A stretch of DNA of 64,000 nt from UBA2943 sp946534895. GTDB taxonomy: Bacteria > Bacillota > Clostridia > Christensenellales > Aristaeellaceae. The position numbers were made by a program, and so were the translations under genes. Location of the stretch: assembly GCA_946534895.1 (NCBI GenBank), contig CAMNDE010000003.1, positions 1 to 64,000 on the forward strand. The letters are read 5' to 3'. Below are positions 7,812 through 15,702 of the stretch, one piece after another (within the stretch, counting starts at the first letter, position 1; each line of letters starts with the position of its first letter). The notes under the pieces are model-generated. The model saw nothing but the letters and a program-made list of their open reading frames with translations, searched no databases and was not told the origin of the DNA.

Positions 7812-10448
7812 ATGACGGAAGTATGTCAGATGGACCTGAGCGGGAAATGGTTTCTGGTCAATGCGGGATGTGAAGTGGAACTGCCGGGGTCCACGGATGA
7901 AATGGGTTTCGGTCCGGCGGACGAGGCACAGCCGTGGCATCCGGATGTGAAGGAGCTGCCCGCAGGCGGGCGGATCCTGAACCGCATGACGCGCAGGCAT
8001 GCCTTCTGCGGACAGGCCGTGTTTGAGCGCGAGGTCTGCTTCCCGGCGGGCGGACGTGTGTTCCTGACGGTGGAGCGGAGCCGCGCGCTGAAGCTGGAAG
8101 TGAACGGACAGGAGGTGCCGGCGTTCGGCCTTGCAACGCTTGCATCACCCTGCCGGTTTGAAGTGACGGAGTATCTGACCGGCCGGGACCGGATCCGTCT
8201 GACCTGTGACAATACGTATCCGGGGGAGGCGCACAGGAGCATTCTGACTTCCTCGGGGGCCACGGATGAAACCCAGACCAACTGGAACGGCCTGCTGGGG
8301 CGCATGGAACTGCGACGGGAACGGGAGAATTTCCTGCGGGAACTGCGGGTGCTGTGCGGGGAAGACGGAGTGCGGATTTCTGTCACGCTTGACTGCGCGG
8401 AGCCGTATGAGGGAACGGTGCACGCGGAGTCGGACGCCCTGGAGCAGGTGCCGGACCTGCAGGTGGATCTGCCCGCAGGACGGCATGAACTCTGCTTTGC
8501 TCCGGTACAGCCGCGCCGGGAAGCGGAAGCCTGGGACCTGGGCAGCGGACATATGCATGAAGTGCGCGTATCCGGCACAGACCTTGAGGAGAAGCATGCC
8601 GCCTTCGGCATCCGCACGTTCGGAGCATTGGACGGCATGTTCGCGCTCAACGGCCGGAAGATCTTCCTCAGAGGAGAAACCTGCTGCGCGGCTTTCCCGG
8701 AAACCGGATATGAGCCCATGGACGTGCCCGCCTGGGATGAAGTGATGGCAAAGTATGCGGCCTATGGCGTGAACTTTGTGCGCTTTCATTCGCATGTTCC
8801 GCCGGAAGCGGCGCTTGAGGCGGCAGACCGGCGCGGCATGCTGGTGCAGGTGGAACTGAACTGCTGGAATCCTGTGGATGCCATGGACAGGGATGGGGAG
8901 TACGCATATTACAGGAAGGAACTGGAAGCGGTCCTGCGGGAATTTGCGTGCCATCCGTCCTTTGTCATGCTGACCATGGGCAATGAACTGCACGCAGGGG
9001 AGACCGGGCTTGAGCGGCTCAGATGCATGGTGAGGGATGCGAGCCAGATGGATCCCACCAGGCTCTACGCCATCGGCTCGAACCCGTTTTACGGGCGCTT
9101 CGGGGTGGACCCGGACAGCGGGTTCTATACCTCCCAGAATTCCGGGGACTGCCAGATGCGCCTGGTCAGTGCCGGCATGAAGGGCCCGCTCAATGAGCAG
9201 GCGCCTGAAACCTGTCTGGACTTCTCGCCCACCATCCGGGCGATTCGGGAATCGTCCACGGTTCCGGTGTGTTCCTTTGAGATCGGACAGTATGAAGTAC
9301 TGCCTGAACTGGATCAGGCGGACCTGGAGACCCGGGTGCTTGTGCCGGACAATTTCCGGTGGATGCGCGAGCAGGTGGAGAAGACGCCCATGGCCCGGGA
9401 CTGGGACAGGCGGATCCAGGCCAGCGGCGAGCTCGCCCTTACCTGTTACCGGTGGGAAACGGAAGCGGCCCTGCGGACACAGGGGCTTGGAGGCATGTGT
9501 CTCCTCGGGCTTCAGGATTTCCCGGGACAGGGCACGGCGCTGGTGGGCATGATGGACAGCTGGATGCGTCCCAAGACCGGTTTCGGAAAGCCGGAACGGT
9601 TTGCCGCATTTTTCCGGGATGTGCGGCCGCTGGCGCTTCTGCCGCGCATGACCTGGCGCAGGGGTGAAGTGCTGGAAGGCAGCTTCCTGGTGTGCAATTT
9701 CGGGCGCAGTGTGCTGAAAGACCGTCTGCACTGGGAACTGCGCGGCACGGGCATGGTGTGCGGAGAGACAGAAGAGATCACTGTGCTTCCCGGGGAGCGG
9801 AAAGCGGCGGGCAGCTTCAGCGTGCGTCTTCCGGAGGGCAGCGGGCATGAGAAGATGACGCTGCATCTGCGGTATGCGGAGGAGACCAGCGAGTATCCCG
9901 TGTATGTGTTCGGCCAGGTGCCGGCAGGCGATATTCCGTTCATGGTCACCCATGAGCTCAATGAAGAAGCGGAAAACTGTCTGCGCGCGGGCGGCAGGGT
10001 GCTGCTGCAGTGTGAAGGCACGGTCCAGAGCCAGTATTCCACCAATTTCTGGTCCGTGGGCACGTTCCCGTTTCAGACCGGGTGCATGGGATATTACCTT
10101 GACCCTGCGCATCCCCTGTTCCGGGATTTCCCCACTGACGCGCACACGGATGTGCAGTGGTATGCCATGGCGTCCCAGAAGGCCATGCTGTGCCCGGAAC
10201 ATGTGGAGCCGGTGCTGGAGATCATGACCACACCGCTCAGGCTGCGCCGGCTGTGCCAGATGCTGGAATGCCGCTGCGGCGGCGGGCGCCTGTTCATTTC
10301 CTGCCTCGACCTGCCGGAACACGGCGCGGCGGAGGCGGAAGGTCTGCGGGCATGCCTGAACGCGTACCTGTCTTCGGAACGCTTTGATCCTTCCCAGGAG
10401 ATGAGTCCTGAAGAAGTCCGCCAGATGCTTGAGGGCGGAAAGGCATAA
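7812..10448 (+). CDS. Glycoside hydrolase family 2-like beta-glycosidase
   Basis: An 878-residue cytoplasmic protein. The N-terminal part (about 1-180) is a jelly-roll sugar-binding domain of the GH2 type, then an Ig-like domain, then a TIM barrel from about 270. The barrel has GVNFVRFHSHVPPEAALEAADRRG and MLTMGNELH, where Glu392 is the likely acid/base. Glu490 or Glu495 in SFEIGQYEVLP is the likely nucleophile. A long C-terminal region (about 620-878) is extra compared with a minimal GH2. Substrate cannot be told from sequence; beta-galactoside, glucuronide or mannoside are possible. It follows the lactonase by 16 bases and ends at a strong terminator. Confidence 0.82.
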   Translation: MTEVCQMDLSGKWFLVNAGCEVELPGSTDEMGFGPADEAQPWHPDVKELPAGGRILNRMTRRHAFCGQAVFEREVCFPAGGRVFLTVERSRALKLEVNGQEVPAFGLATLASPCRFEVTEYLTGRDRIRLTCDNTYPGEAHRSILTSSGATDETQTNWNGLLGRMELRRERENFLRELRVLCGEDGVRISVTLDCAEPYEGTVHAESDALEQVPDLQVDLPAGRHELCFAPVQPRREAEAWDLGSGHMHEVRVSGTDLEEKHAAFGIRTFGALDGMFALNGRKIFLRGETCCAAFPETGYEPMDVPAWDEVMAKYAAYGVNFVRFHSHVPPEAALEAADRRGMLVQVELNCWNPVDAMDRDGEYAYYRKELEAVLREFACHPSFVMLTMGNELHAGETGLERLRCMVRDASQMDPTRLYAIGSNPFYGRFGVDPDSGFYTSQNSGDCQMRLVSAGMKGPLNEQAPETCLDFSPTIRAIRESSTVPVCSFEIGQYEVLPELDQADLETRVLVPDNFRWMREQVEKTPMARDWDRRIQASGELALTCYRWETEAALRTQGLGGMCLLGLQDFPGQGTALVGMMDSWMRPKTGFGKPERFAAFFRDVRPLALLPRMTWRRGEVLEGSFLVCNFGRSVLKDRLHWELRGTGMVCGETEEITVLPGERKAAGSFSVRLPEGSGHEKMTLHLRYAEETSEYPVYVFGQVPAGDIPFMVTHELNEEAENCLRAGGRVLLQCEGTVQSQYSTNFWSVGTFPFQTGCMGYYLDPAHPLFRDFPTDAHTDVQWYAMASQKAMLCPEHVEPVLEIMTTPLRLRRLCQMLECRCGGGRLFISCLDLPEHGAAEAEGLRACLNAYLSSERFDPSQEMSPEEVRQMLEGGKA

Positions 10449-10450
10449 GA

Positions 10451-10479
10451 AAAAAGATCCGGCTCAGCCGGATCTTTTT
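10451..10479. terminator. Bidirectional terminator between GH2 gene and hup
   Basis: A 13-base perfect stem (AAAAAGATCCGGC with its complement) and 3-base loop, with A-tract on one side and T-tract on the other, lies between convergent genes. Confidence 0.9.
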
Positions 10480-10497
10480 ATATCTCATAAGAAGAAA

Positions 10498-10806
<309 letters not shown>

Positions 10807-10844
10807 ACAGACAGCCTCCTTTTTATAGTGCTTTGCGCATACAC

Positions 10845-10873
10845 ATCATAGACGAGAGAATCGGACTTGTCAA
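10845..10873 (-). promoter_or_regulatory. Promoter of hup copy 1
   Basis: On the minus strand, TTGACA (10868-10873) and TATGAT (10845-10850) are separated by 17 bases. This is one of the closest matches to consensus in the window and fits a highly expressed gene. Confidence 0.8.
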
Positions 10874-11009
10874 TCACTCAGAGCGAGAAAAATAAGGAAA
10901 TTACACACTTTTTCGGGATAAAACCATCAAAAAGTGCCTTATCATGGACTGCGAGGCACCGGGATGCGCCCGGAACGCTTCCGGAACAGGTGCGGACGGG
11001 CCGGAAAAA

Positions 11010-11037
11010 TTGACATTGCGGCGTCTCAGATTATACT
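11010..11037 (+). promoter_or_regulatory. Promoter of sfsA-Nudix
   Basis: TTGACA (11010-11015) and TATACT (11032-11037) with a 16-base spacer, 51 bases upstream of the sfsA ATG. Confidence 0.7.
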
Positions 11038-11088
11038 TCTGAGTGGAAAAATGCGCCGGCCCGGCAGAGGCCGGAAGAAAGGGTATGC

Positions 11089-11757
11089 ATGCGATATTCT
11101 CATCTTGTCACGGCCGCTTTCCTGTCACGGCCCAACCGGTTTACGGCGCGCGTTATGCTGGACGGGCGGGAGGAAACTGTGCATGTGCGCAATACCGGCC
11201 GGTGCAGGGAGCTTCTGATCCCCGGCTGCCGCGTGTGGCTGGAGAAAGCGGACCGGGAAGGCCGGAAGACCGCCTATGACCTTGTATGCGTGGAAAAATC
11301 TGACGGCCGCGTGGTGAACATGGACTCACTGGCGCCCAACAGGCTTGTGGGGGAATGGCTGGAAAGCCAGGGCTGTCAGAAGATTCATCCGGAGTTTGTA
11401 TACGGAGAGTCCCGGCTGGACTTTGCCTTTGAAAAGGAAGGCGCGTTCTGCCTCATGGAGGTCAAGGGATGCACGCTGGAAGTGGACGGGATCGGGTATT
11501 TTCCGGACGCGCCTACGGAGCGCGGACTGAAGCATGTCCGGGAACTGACCCGGGCAGCCCGGGAAAATATCCGGGCATACCTGGCGTTTGTGATTCAGAT
11601 GGACGGCGTGAACCGGGTGCTGCCCAATGACCGGACCATGCCCTCCTTCGGCGAGGCGGTCAGGGAAGCGGAGCTTGCGGGCGTCCGGGTGCTGCATCTG
11701 GCAACGCATGTCACGCCGGAGGAAATCAGGATCATTTCCCCGGGACTGGATACGTAA
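11089..11757 (+). CDS. sfsA: SfsA family protein
   Basis: A 222-residue protein of the sugar fermentation stimulation family, described in E. coli as a DNA-binding or nuclease-like protein; its biochemical role remains poorly defined. Conserved features are NTGRCRELLIPG near residue 32, RKTAYDLV, VNMDSLAPNRLVGEWL, SRLDF and FCLMEVKGCTL, then FPDAPTERGLKHVREL. The ATG at 11089 follows GAAAGGG. The gene ends 18 bases before a Nudix gene read from the same promoter. Confidence 0.92.
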   Translation: MRYSHLVTAAFLSRPNRFTARVMLDGREETVHVRNTGRCRELLIPGCRVWLEKADREGRKTAYDLVCVEKSDGRVVNMDSLAPNRLVGEWLESQGCQKIHPEFVYGESRLDFAFEKEGAFCLMEVKGCTLEVDGIGYFPDAPTERGLKHVRELTRAARENIRAYLAFVIQMDGVNRVLPNDRTMPSFGEAVREAELAGVRVLHLATHVTPEEIRIISPGLDT

Positions 11758-11775
11758 GGAACAGGAGGAATGCGC

Positions 11776-12345
11776 ATGGAAATGCTGGATATCGTGGATG
11801 CCGGCGGAATGCCCACCGGTGAAACCGTGGAGCGGTCCATCGCCCACCGGGACGGAATCCGGCACAGGACGGCCCATGTCTGGATCGCGAGAAGACAGGA
11901 AGGGCGCGTTCAGGTGCTGCTGCAGAAGCGCAGCCGGAACAAGGATTCATTCCCGGGCATGTATGACACGTCCTCCGCCGGGCATATCCAGGCCGGCGTG
12001 GAACCGCTGCCCTCTGCGCTGCGGGAGATGGAAGAGGAACTGGGGATATGTGCATGCGAGGATGACCTGGTGAAGGCCGGCATGTTCACCATCCGGTATG
12101 CCCGGGAATTCCATGGAGACATGTTCCGGGACCATGAGGTGGCCACCGTGTACGTGTACCGGAAAAAGGTGGACGCAGACCGGCTGGTGCTCCAGGAGAG
12201 CGAAGTGGAGTCGGTCAGGTGGTTTGACCTTGCCGAGGTGTCGGAGGGCCTGAAACAGCCGTCCTCCGTGTTCTGTGTGCCGCAGCCGGGACTGGATGTC
12301 CTGGAAAATTACCTGGAACAGGGCGGGTACGTGCCGGAAATATAA
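11776..12345 (+). CDS. Nudix hydrolase (isopentenyl-diphosphate isomerase/YfcD-like)
   Basis: A 189-residue Nudix protein. The Nudix helix reads ALREMEEELGI, so the catalytic REUxEExGU core is intact. The earlier Glu of the classic box is Val (GHIQAGVEP), as happens in some YfcD/IDI-like members. The layout DAGGMPTGETVERSIAHRDG and HRTAHVWI also resembles that group. The ATG at 11776 is better spaced from AGGAGG (7 bases) than the one at 11770. It is co-transcribed with sfsA. Substrate is not predictable; a true isomerase is less likely than a diphosphate hydrolase. Confidence 0.85.
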   Translation: MEMLDIVDAGGMPTGETVERSIAHRDGIRHRTAHVWIARRQEGRVQVLLQKRSRNKDSFPGMYDTSSAGHIQAGVEPLPSALREMEEELGICACEDDLVKAGMFTIRYAREFHGDMFRDHEVATVYVYRKKVDADRLVLQESEVESVRWFDLAEVSEGLKQPSSVFCVPQPGLDVLENYLEQGGYVPEI

Positions 12346-12366
12346 CAGATGCACGCCATATAAGCA

Positions 12367-12403
12367 AAAAAACCGCGGATCTGCCATGGATCCGCGGTTT
12401 TTT
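12367..12403. terminator. Bidirectional terminator after Nudix gene
   Basis: A 15-base perfect stem (AAAAAACCGCGGATC and complement) around a 7-base loop ends in six T, between convergent genes. Confidence 0.9.
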
Positions 12404-12409
12404 CAGGTA

Positions 12410-14380
12410 TTATCGGAAAAAGATATACTGATGGATTTCGGGCCTGTGCACATAGGAGCTGGGCCAGACCCCGCGGAGCCCTTCGTTGAGTGTCCGGATG
12501 AGCAGGTCTTCAGGGGCGCTGCCGGTGAAATAGACGGCGCACTGGCCGGCACTGTCCAGGCCTTCCTGGACACAGGAGACGGCTTCCTCAGCGGTGGAAA
12601 CCGTATAGGCGGGATAGGGAAGAAGACTCAGATCCGAGACCGGGTTCAGGGAGACGGGAATGAGGAAGGTGTCGTACAGCTTCCGGCCCAGGTCTTCGCC
12701 GAGAAAGGCGAAAGTGAAGTCGGTTGAATTTCCGGTGTCGCAGAAGGTGGGATCGCACATGTACCACGCGCCGTCCACGCAGATCAGGGTCCAGACGTGC
12801 GTGACCTCCTGACTGTTCTGGGAAGACTGCATGGAATCGCCGTGCTGCAGCATGACGGGAATGCCGGAGAGGGAGCAGAGAAGATAGAAGGTATCCGCAT
12901 AGCCGTCGCAGTCGGCACGTCCGCGGAGCAGGGCGCCGGCGGCGTTGTCGTGATCCGTGGTGCCGCTTACGGCCTCGTAGGATATGGTACGGCTGAGCTG
13001 GTCCAGAATGCCGCACACGGTCCGCGCCTGGGAAGAAGACGAGCGCGCATATGCTTCCGGATGCACGGCGCTGAGCAGCTCCCGGGCACGGTTCAGGACG
13101 GACTGCTGGGTTCCTGAAAGCTCCATTTCCCGTCCGGCGGCCACCATGGAAGCGATGGCGACGCCCACATAGCGTTCATTGGAGGGGAAATACACCACCT
13201 GCAGCTCATCGTCCATGGAAATGCCGCCGTACAGGCCCGCGGAAACCATGAGGCTGCGCAGAAGAGATGAAACGGTGCCGGAGTGGTAGATGCGCTCCTG
13301 GGTCAGGCTTGCAAACAGATCGGGATCGCAGATGAGCGCAAGAATTCCTTCCGTTTCAGGCACGCGCTGCAGTGCGGCAACGGCATCTTCCAGCGTATGC
13401 ACCATGCAGCCCGTGATATTCCAGTCCACATCATGGAAGTGCAGGGTGTATCCGGAATCGGAATAGCTGTACTGACGGACCTGGAAGCCCGCGGAGAGCA
13501 TGGCGCGGAACAGGGCGGGATCATGATTGAGGAAGCGGGCATACAGTTCCGGGGAGAGAAGCAGACGGAAATCCCGCACCTGACCGATCTTCAGCTGTCC
13601 CAGGGTCTGAAGCAGGCCATCCTCGGTCTCGGCACTGTATCCTTCCGTGTCCGCCCACAGGAGATCGGTGAGCGTCAGAATGCAGGATACATCATTATAA
13701 AGGTAGGAAAAGCCGGTGATGCCTGCCCGGGCAGTGTATTCGCCCAGCAGCTGGAACCCGTGATCGCTGATGCGGTTGTATACATCCGGGGCGAGGACCA
13801 GCGTGCATGCGTTGCCCGGCTTGAGCGCGGACAGGGCAAGGGCCAGATCATTGTCCACGTCAATCTGGTACACCGGGGCGGAAAGACGGGTCAGATTCCG
13901 GAACCCGATGGTGCCGGAGCTGTTGTAGGAAAGGGAATCACAGGAAAGCCCGGCCAGGGCAAGCAGACGGTAGGTCTCGGCAAAGCTGTTTTCGGACAGC
14001 TGCGCATACATGTCAGGTGTCAGGCAGACCTGGCCTTCGCTCAGGGCGTCTTCGCGGCACTGGCGCATATAGTTCAGGACATCGTCTCCATCGGAACACA
14101 GGGCAAACGAGGATGCATAGGAGCAGTTCTGGATCTGGAGGCGCTTGTTCTGCATGAACCATTCGAAGCCGGTGAGCCCGGAGTCATACAGCATCTGCCC
14201 GATCTCTTCCAGATGGGCGGACAGCGAGAAGGAACGGCTTCCCTCAATGGTAAAGGAAGAAGGCCGGGAGGGCGTCAGATTCCAGAGATAGGCCCGCAGC
14301 TCTTCCATGTCGGAAACAGCAAGGGCCATGGCGGGAACAAGCAGCAGAAGCAGAATAATGGCGGACAGCCGGGAACGCAT
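12410..14380 (-). CDS. Secreted transglutaminase-like protein with internal repeats
   Basis: A 656-residue exported protein. Residues 1-21 form a signal peptide. The C-terminal domain (about 450-600) is transglutaminase-like: Cys491 in RGRADCDGYADTF, His528 in VTHVW and Asp543 in MCDPTF form the triad. Between them are at least four degenerate repeats about 77 residues apart, beginning near 119, 195, 274 and 350, each with a (L/V)xPDxYxxL start, a hydrophobic helix and a beta-hairpin-like tail; a fifth fainter one is near 52. I do not recognise this repeat. It is probably a cell-wall or peptide-processing enzyme. Strong AAAGGAGG site before 14380. Confidence 0.8.
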   Translation of the reverse strand: MRSRLSAIILLLLLVPAMALAVSDMEELRAYLWNLTPSRPSSFTIEGSRSFSLSAHLEEIGQMLYDSGLTGFEWFMQNKRLQIQNCSYASSFALCSDGDDVLNYMRQCREDALSEGQVCLTPDMYAQLSENSFAETYRLLALAGLSCDSLSYNSSGTIGFRNLTRLSAPVYQIDVDNDLALALSALKPGNACTLVLAPDVYNRISDHGFQLLGEYTARAGITGFSYLYNDVSCILTLTDLLWADTEGYSAETEDGLLQTLGQLKIGQVRDFRLLLSPELYARFLNHDPALFRAMLSAGFQVRQYSYSDSGYTLHFHDVDWNITGCMVHTLEDAVAALQRVPETEGILALICDPDLFASLTQERIYHSGTVSSLLRSLMVSAGLYGGISMDDELQVVYFPSNERYVGVAIASMVAAGREMELSGTQQSVLNRARELLSAVHPEAYARSSSSQARTVCGILDQLSRTISYEAVSGTTDHDNAAGALLRGRADCDGYADTFYLLCSLSGIPVMLQHGDSMQSSQNSQEVTHVWTLICVDGAWYMCDPTFCDTGNSTDFTFAFLGEDLGRKLYDTFLIPVSLNPVSDLSLLPYPAYTVSTAEEAVSCVQEGLDSAGQCAVYFTGSAPEDLLIRTLNEGLRGVWPSSYVHRPEIHQYIFFR

Positions 14381-14463
14381 GTGGGCCTCCTTTCCGGAGA
14401 GCTGTCAGGGCTCTGCATGTAGAACAGAATGTATGATGTATCCTATATATTACAGGAAAAAGG

Positions 14464-14481
14464 CCCGGTTTGTAAACCGGG
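14464..14481. other. Short GC-rich palindrome in divergent region
   Basis: CCCGGTTT-GT-AAACCGGG is followed by a second small hairpin closed by a GAAA loop (about 14479-14493). It lies between the transglutaminase-like and zinc-ribbon genes. On the minus strand it is followed by CCTTTTTCC. Role unknown; a leader structure or operator are both possible. Confidence 0.35.
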
Positions 14482-14583
14482 ACGAAAGTCCGGCAGCTGC
14501 AGGAAAAAAATGGACTGTGAGAAGGAAAGAAGCCCTATGCGTAGAAAACATAAGCAGAAAAAACTGAACAGGGAGGAAATATC

Positions 14584-15516
14584 ATGCGTACAGGGAGAAG
14601 ATTGTTTTTCAGCATTCTGCTGATCCTTATCCTGTGTCTGTCAGTTTCCGCGGCACTGGCAGCCTTCCAGTACTGCCCGTACTGCGAAAAGGACCTTGAG
14701 AACAAGGAATATGCGTTCTGCCCCTACTGCGGAAAGCAGCTGGATACCTCGGGTTCGGGAGGCGTGACCACGACCCTGGGCGGAAACGGAAGCATCAGCG
14801 CGCGTGTGTTTGAAGTCAGCGAAACGGTGAGGATGTCGCATGGCGGTGCCACCATCACCTGGACGGACTCGGCCAATGCGGCGCCGTATTACGTGGCCTA
14901 CCGCTATGCGGACGGGAACGAAAGCGATCAGGTATGGTACTGGGCAGGCGGAGACGAGGCCTCGTCGAAGGCAGGGAGTACATCCTTTACCTGCTACAAT
15001 CTGGTTCCGGGACATGCTTACGATATCAGTGTGGCGGACAGCAGCGGAAAGGAAATCGTGGGACGGGTGAACGTTCCCGGTGCGCCGGAATTTGTGGATG
15101 GCAAGCTCAAGGCTGCCGCCCTGAAGGTCAAGCTGGCACCGCGGTATTTTTCCAGATCGGCCTATGATGTGACAAATGCCAAGTCCCTGAAGAAGTTTGT
15201 GAGCAGTCAGATGGATTTTGCGAGCAACTGCTACGGCCTGCGCCTGGAGATCGGGCACCCCCAGCTGGGCAAGGAGCGCCACTATCCCGCGCTGCTTGCG
15301 TTCTATGCCCCGAACAGCTACTGCTGGTCGTTCTATGATGAGGACTTCAACATGGCAACCTTCGCGAACGGCGGAAGCACATATTATTACTGTGTCGGCA
15401 GCTTCTTCTTTGATGCACTGCATGACAAGTACGGCAGTGTGCCCCGCGGGAATTACAGGGTGGAAGTCTATTTCGACGGCATGTATGTGGGCCAGAATTC
15501 GTTCAGCGTGGAGTAA
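14584..15516 (+). CDS. Secreted protein with N-terminal zinc ribbon and Fn3-like domain
   Basis: A 310-residue protein. Residues 1-26 are a hydrophobic signal peptide. Directly after it come two CPYC knuckles (residues about 30-53) that form a zinc ribbon, a module normally found in the cytoplasm. Residues about 70-165 look like a fibronectin type III-like beta-sandwich (ATITWTDSANAAPYYVAYR, then YNLVPGHAYDISV). The C-terminal 140 residues are rich in Tyr and Phe, with no recognised family. Start chosen at the ATG after GGGAGGAAATATC. It stands alone, divergent from the transglutaminase-like gene. Confidence 0.75.
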   Translation: MRTGRRLFFSILLILILCLSVSAALAAFQYCPYCEKDLENKEYAFCPYCGKQLDTSGSGGVTTTLGGNGSISARVFEVSETVRMSHGGATITWTDSANAAPYYVAYRYADGNESDQVWYWAGGDEASSKAGSTSFTCYNLVPGHAYDISVADSSGKEIVGRVNVPGAPEFVDGKLKAAALKVKLAPRYFSRSAYDVTNAKSLKKFVSSQMDFASNCYGLRLEIGHPQLGKERHYPALLAFYAPNSYCWSFYDEDFNMATFANGGSTYYYCVGSFFFDALHDKYGSVPRGNYRVEVYFDGMYVGQNSFSVE

Positions 15517-15625
15517 TCCCGGATCCATGGACATTCCCTTCAGCGGTGCAGCGGGGCTGCGCCGCTGGTTTTGTATCTGAACGGATCTGCGGGATGCGCG
15601 GGGGCTTTCATGGACACCCGGGATT

Positions 15626-15634
15626 TGGTACAAT
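15626..15634 (+). promoter_or_regulatory. Extended -10 promoter of the BMP-like operon
   Basis: TGGTACAAT fits a TGn-extended -10; no good -35 is present. The transcript would include a small GTATCC/GGATAC hairpin at 15643-15658. Confidence 0.45.
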
Positions 15635-15702
15635 AACGAAGTGTATCCCATTGGATACCCATGAAAAGTCAAGTAACCGACAAGTACAGGAGGTTAGAAT
15701 AG

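Noticed and set aside
14440..14510. Cyclic di-GMP (GEMM) riboswitch before the zinc-ribbon gene
   Set aside because: GGGACGAAAGTCC resembles one arm, but the second conserved helix, the A-rich junction and a terminator or ribosome-site switch are missing.
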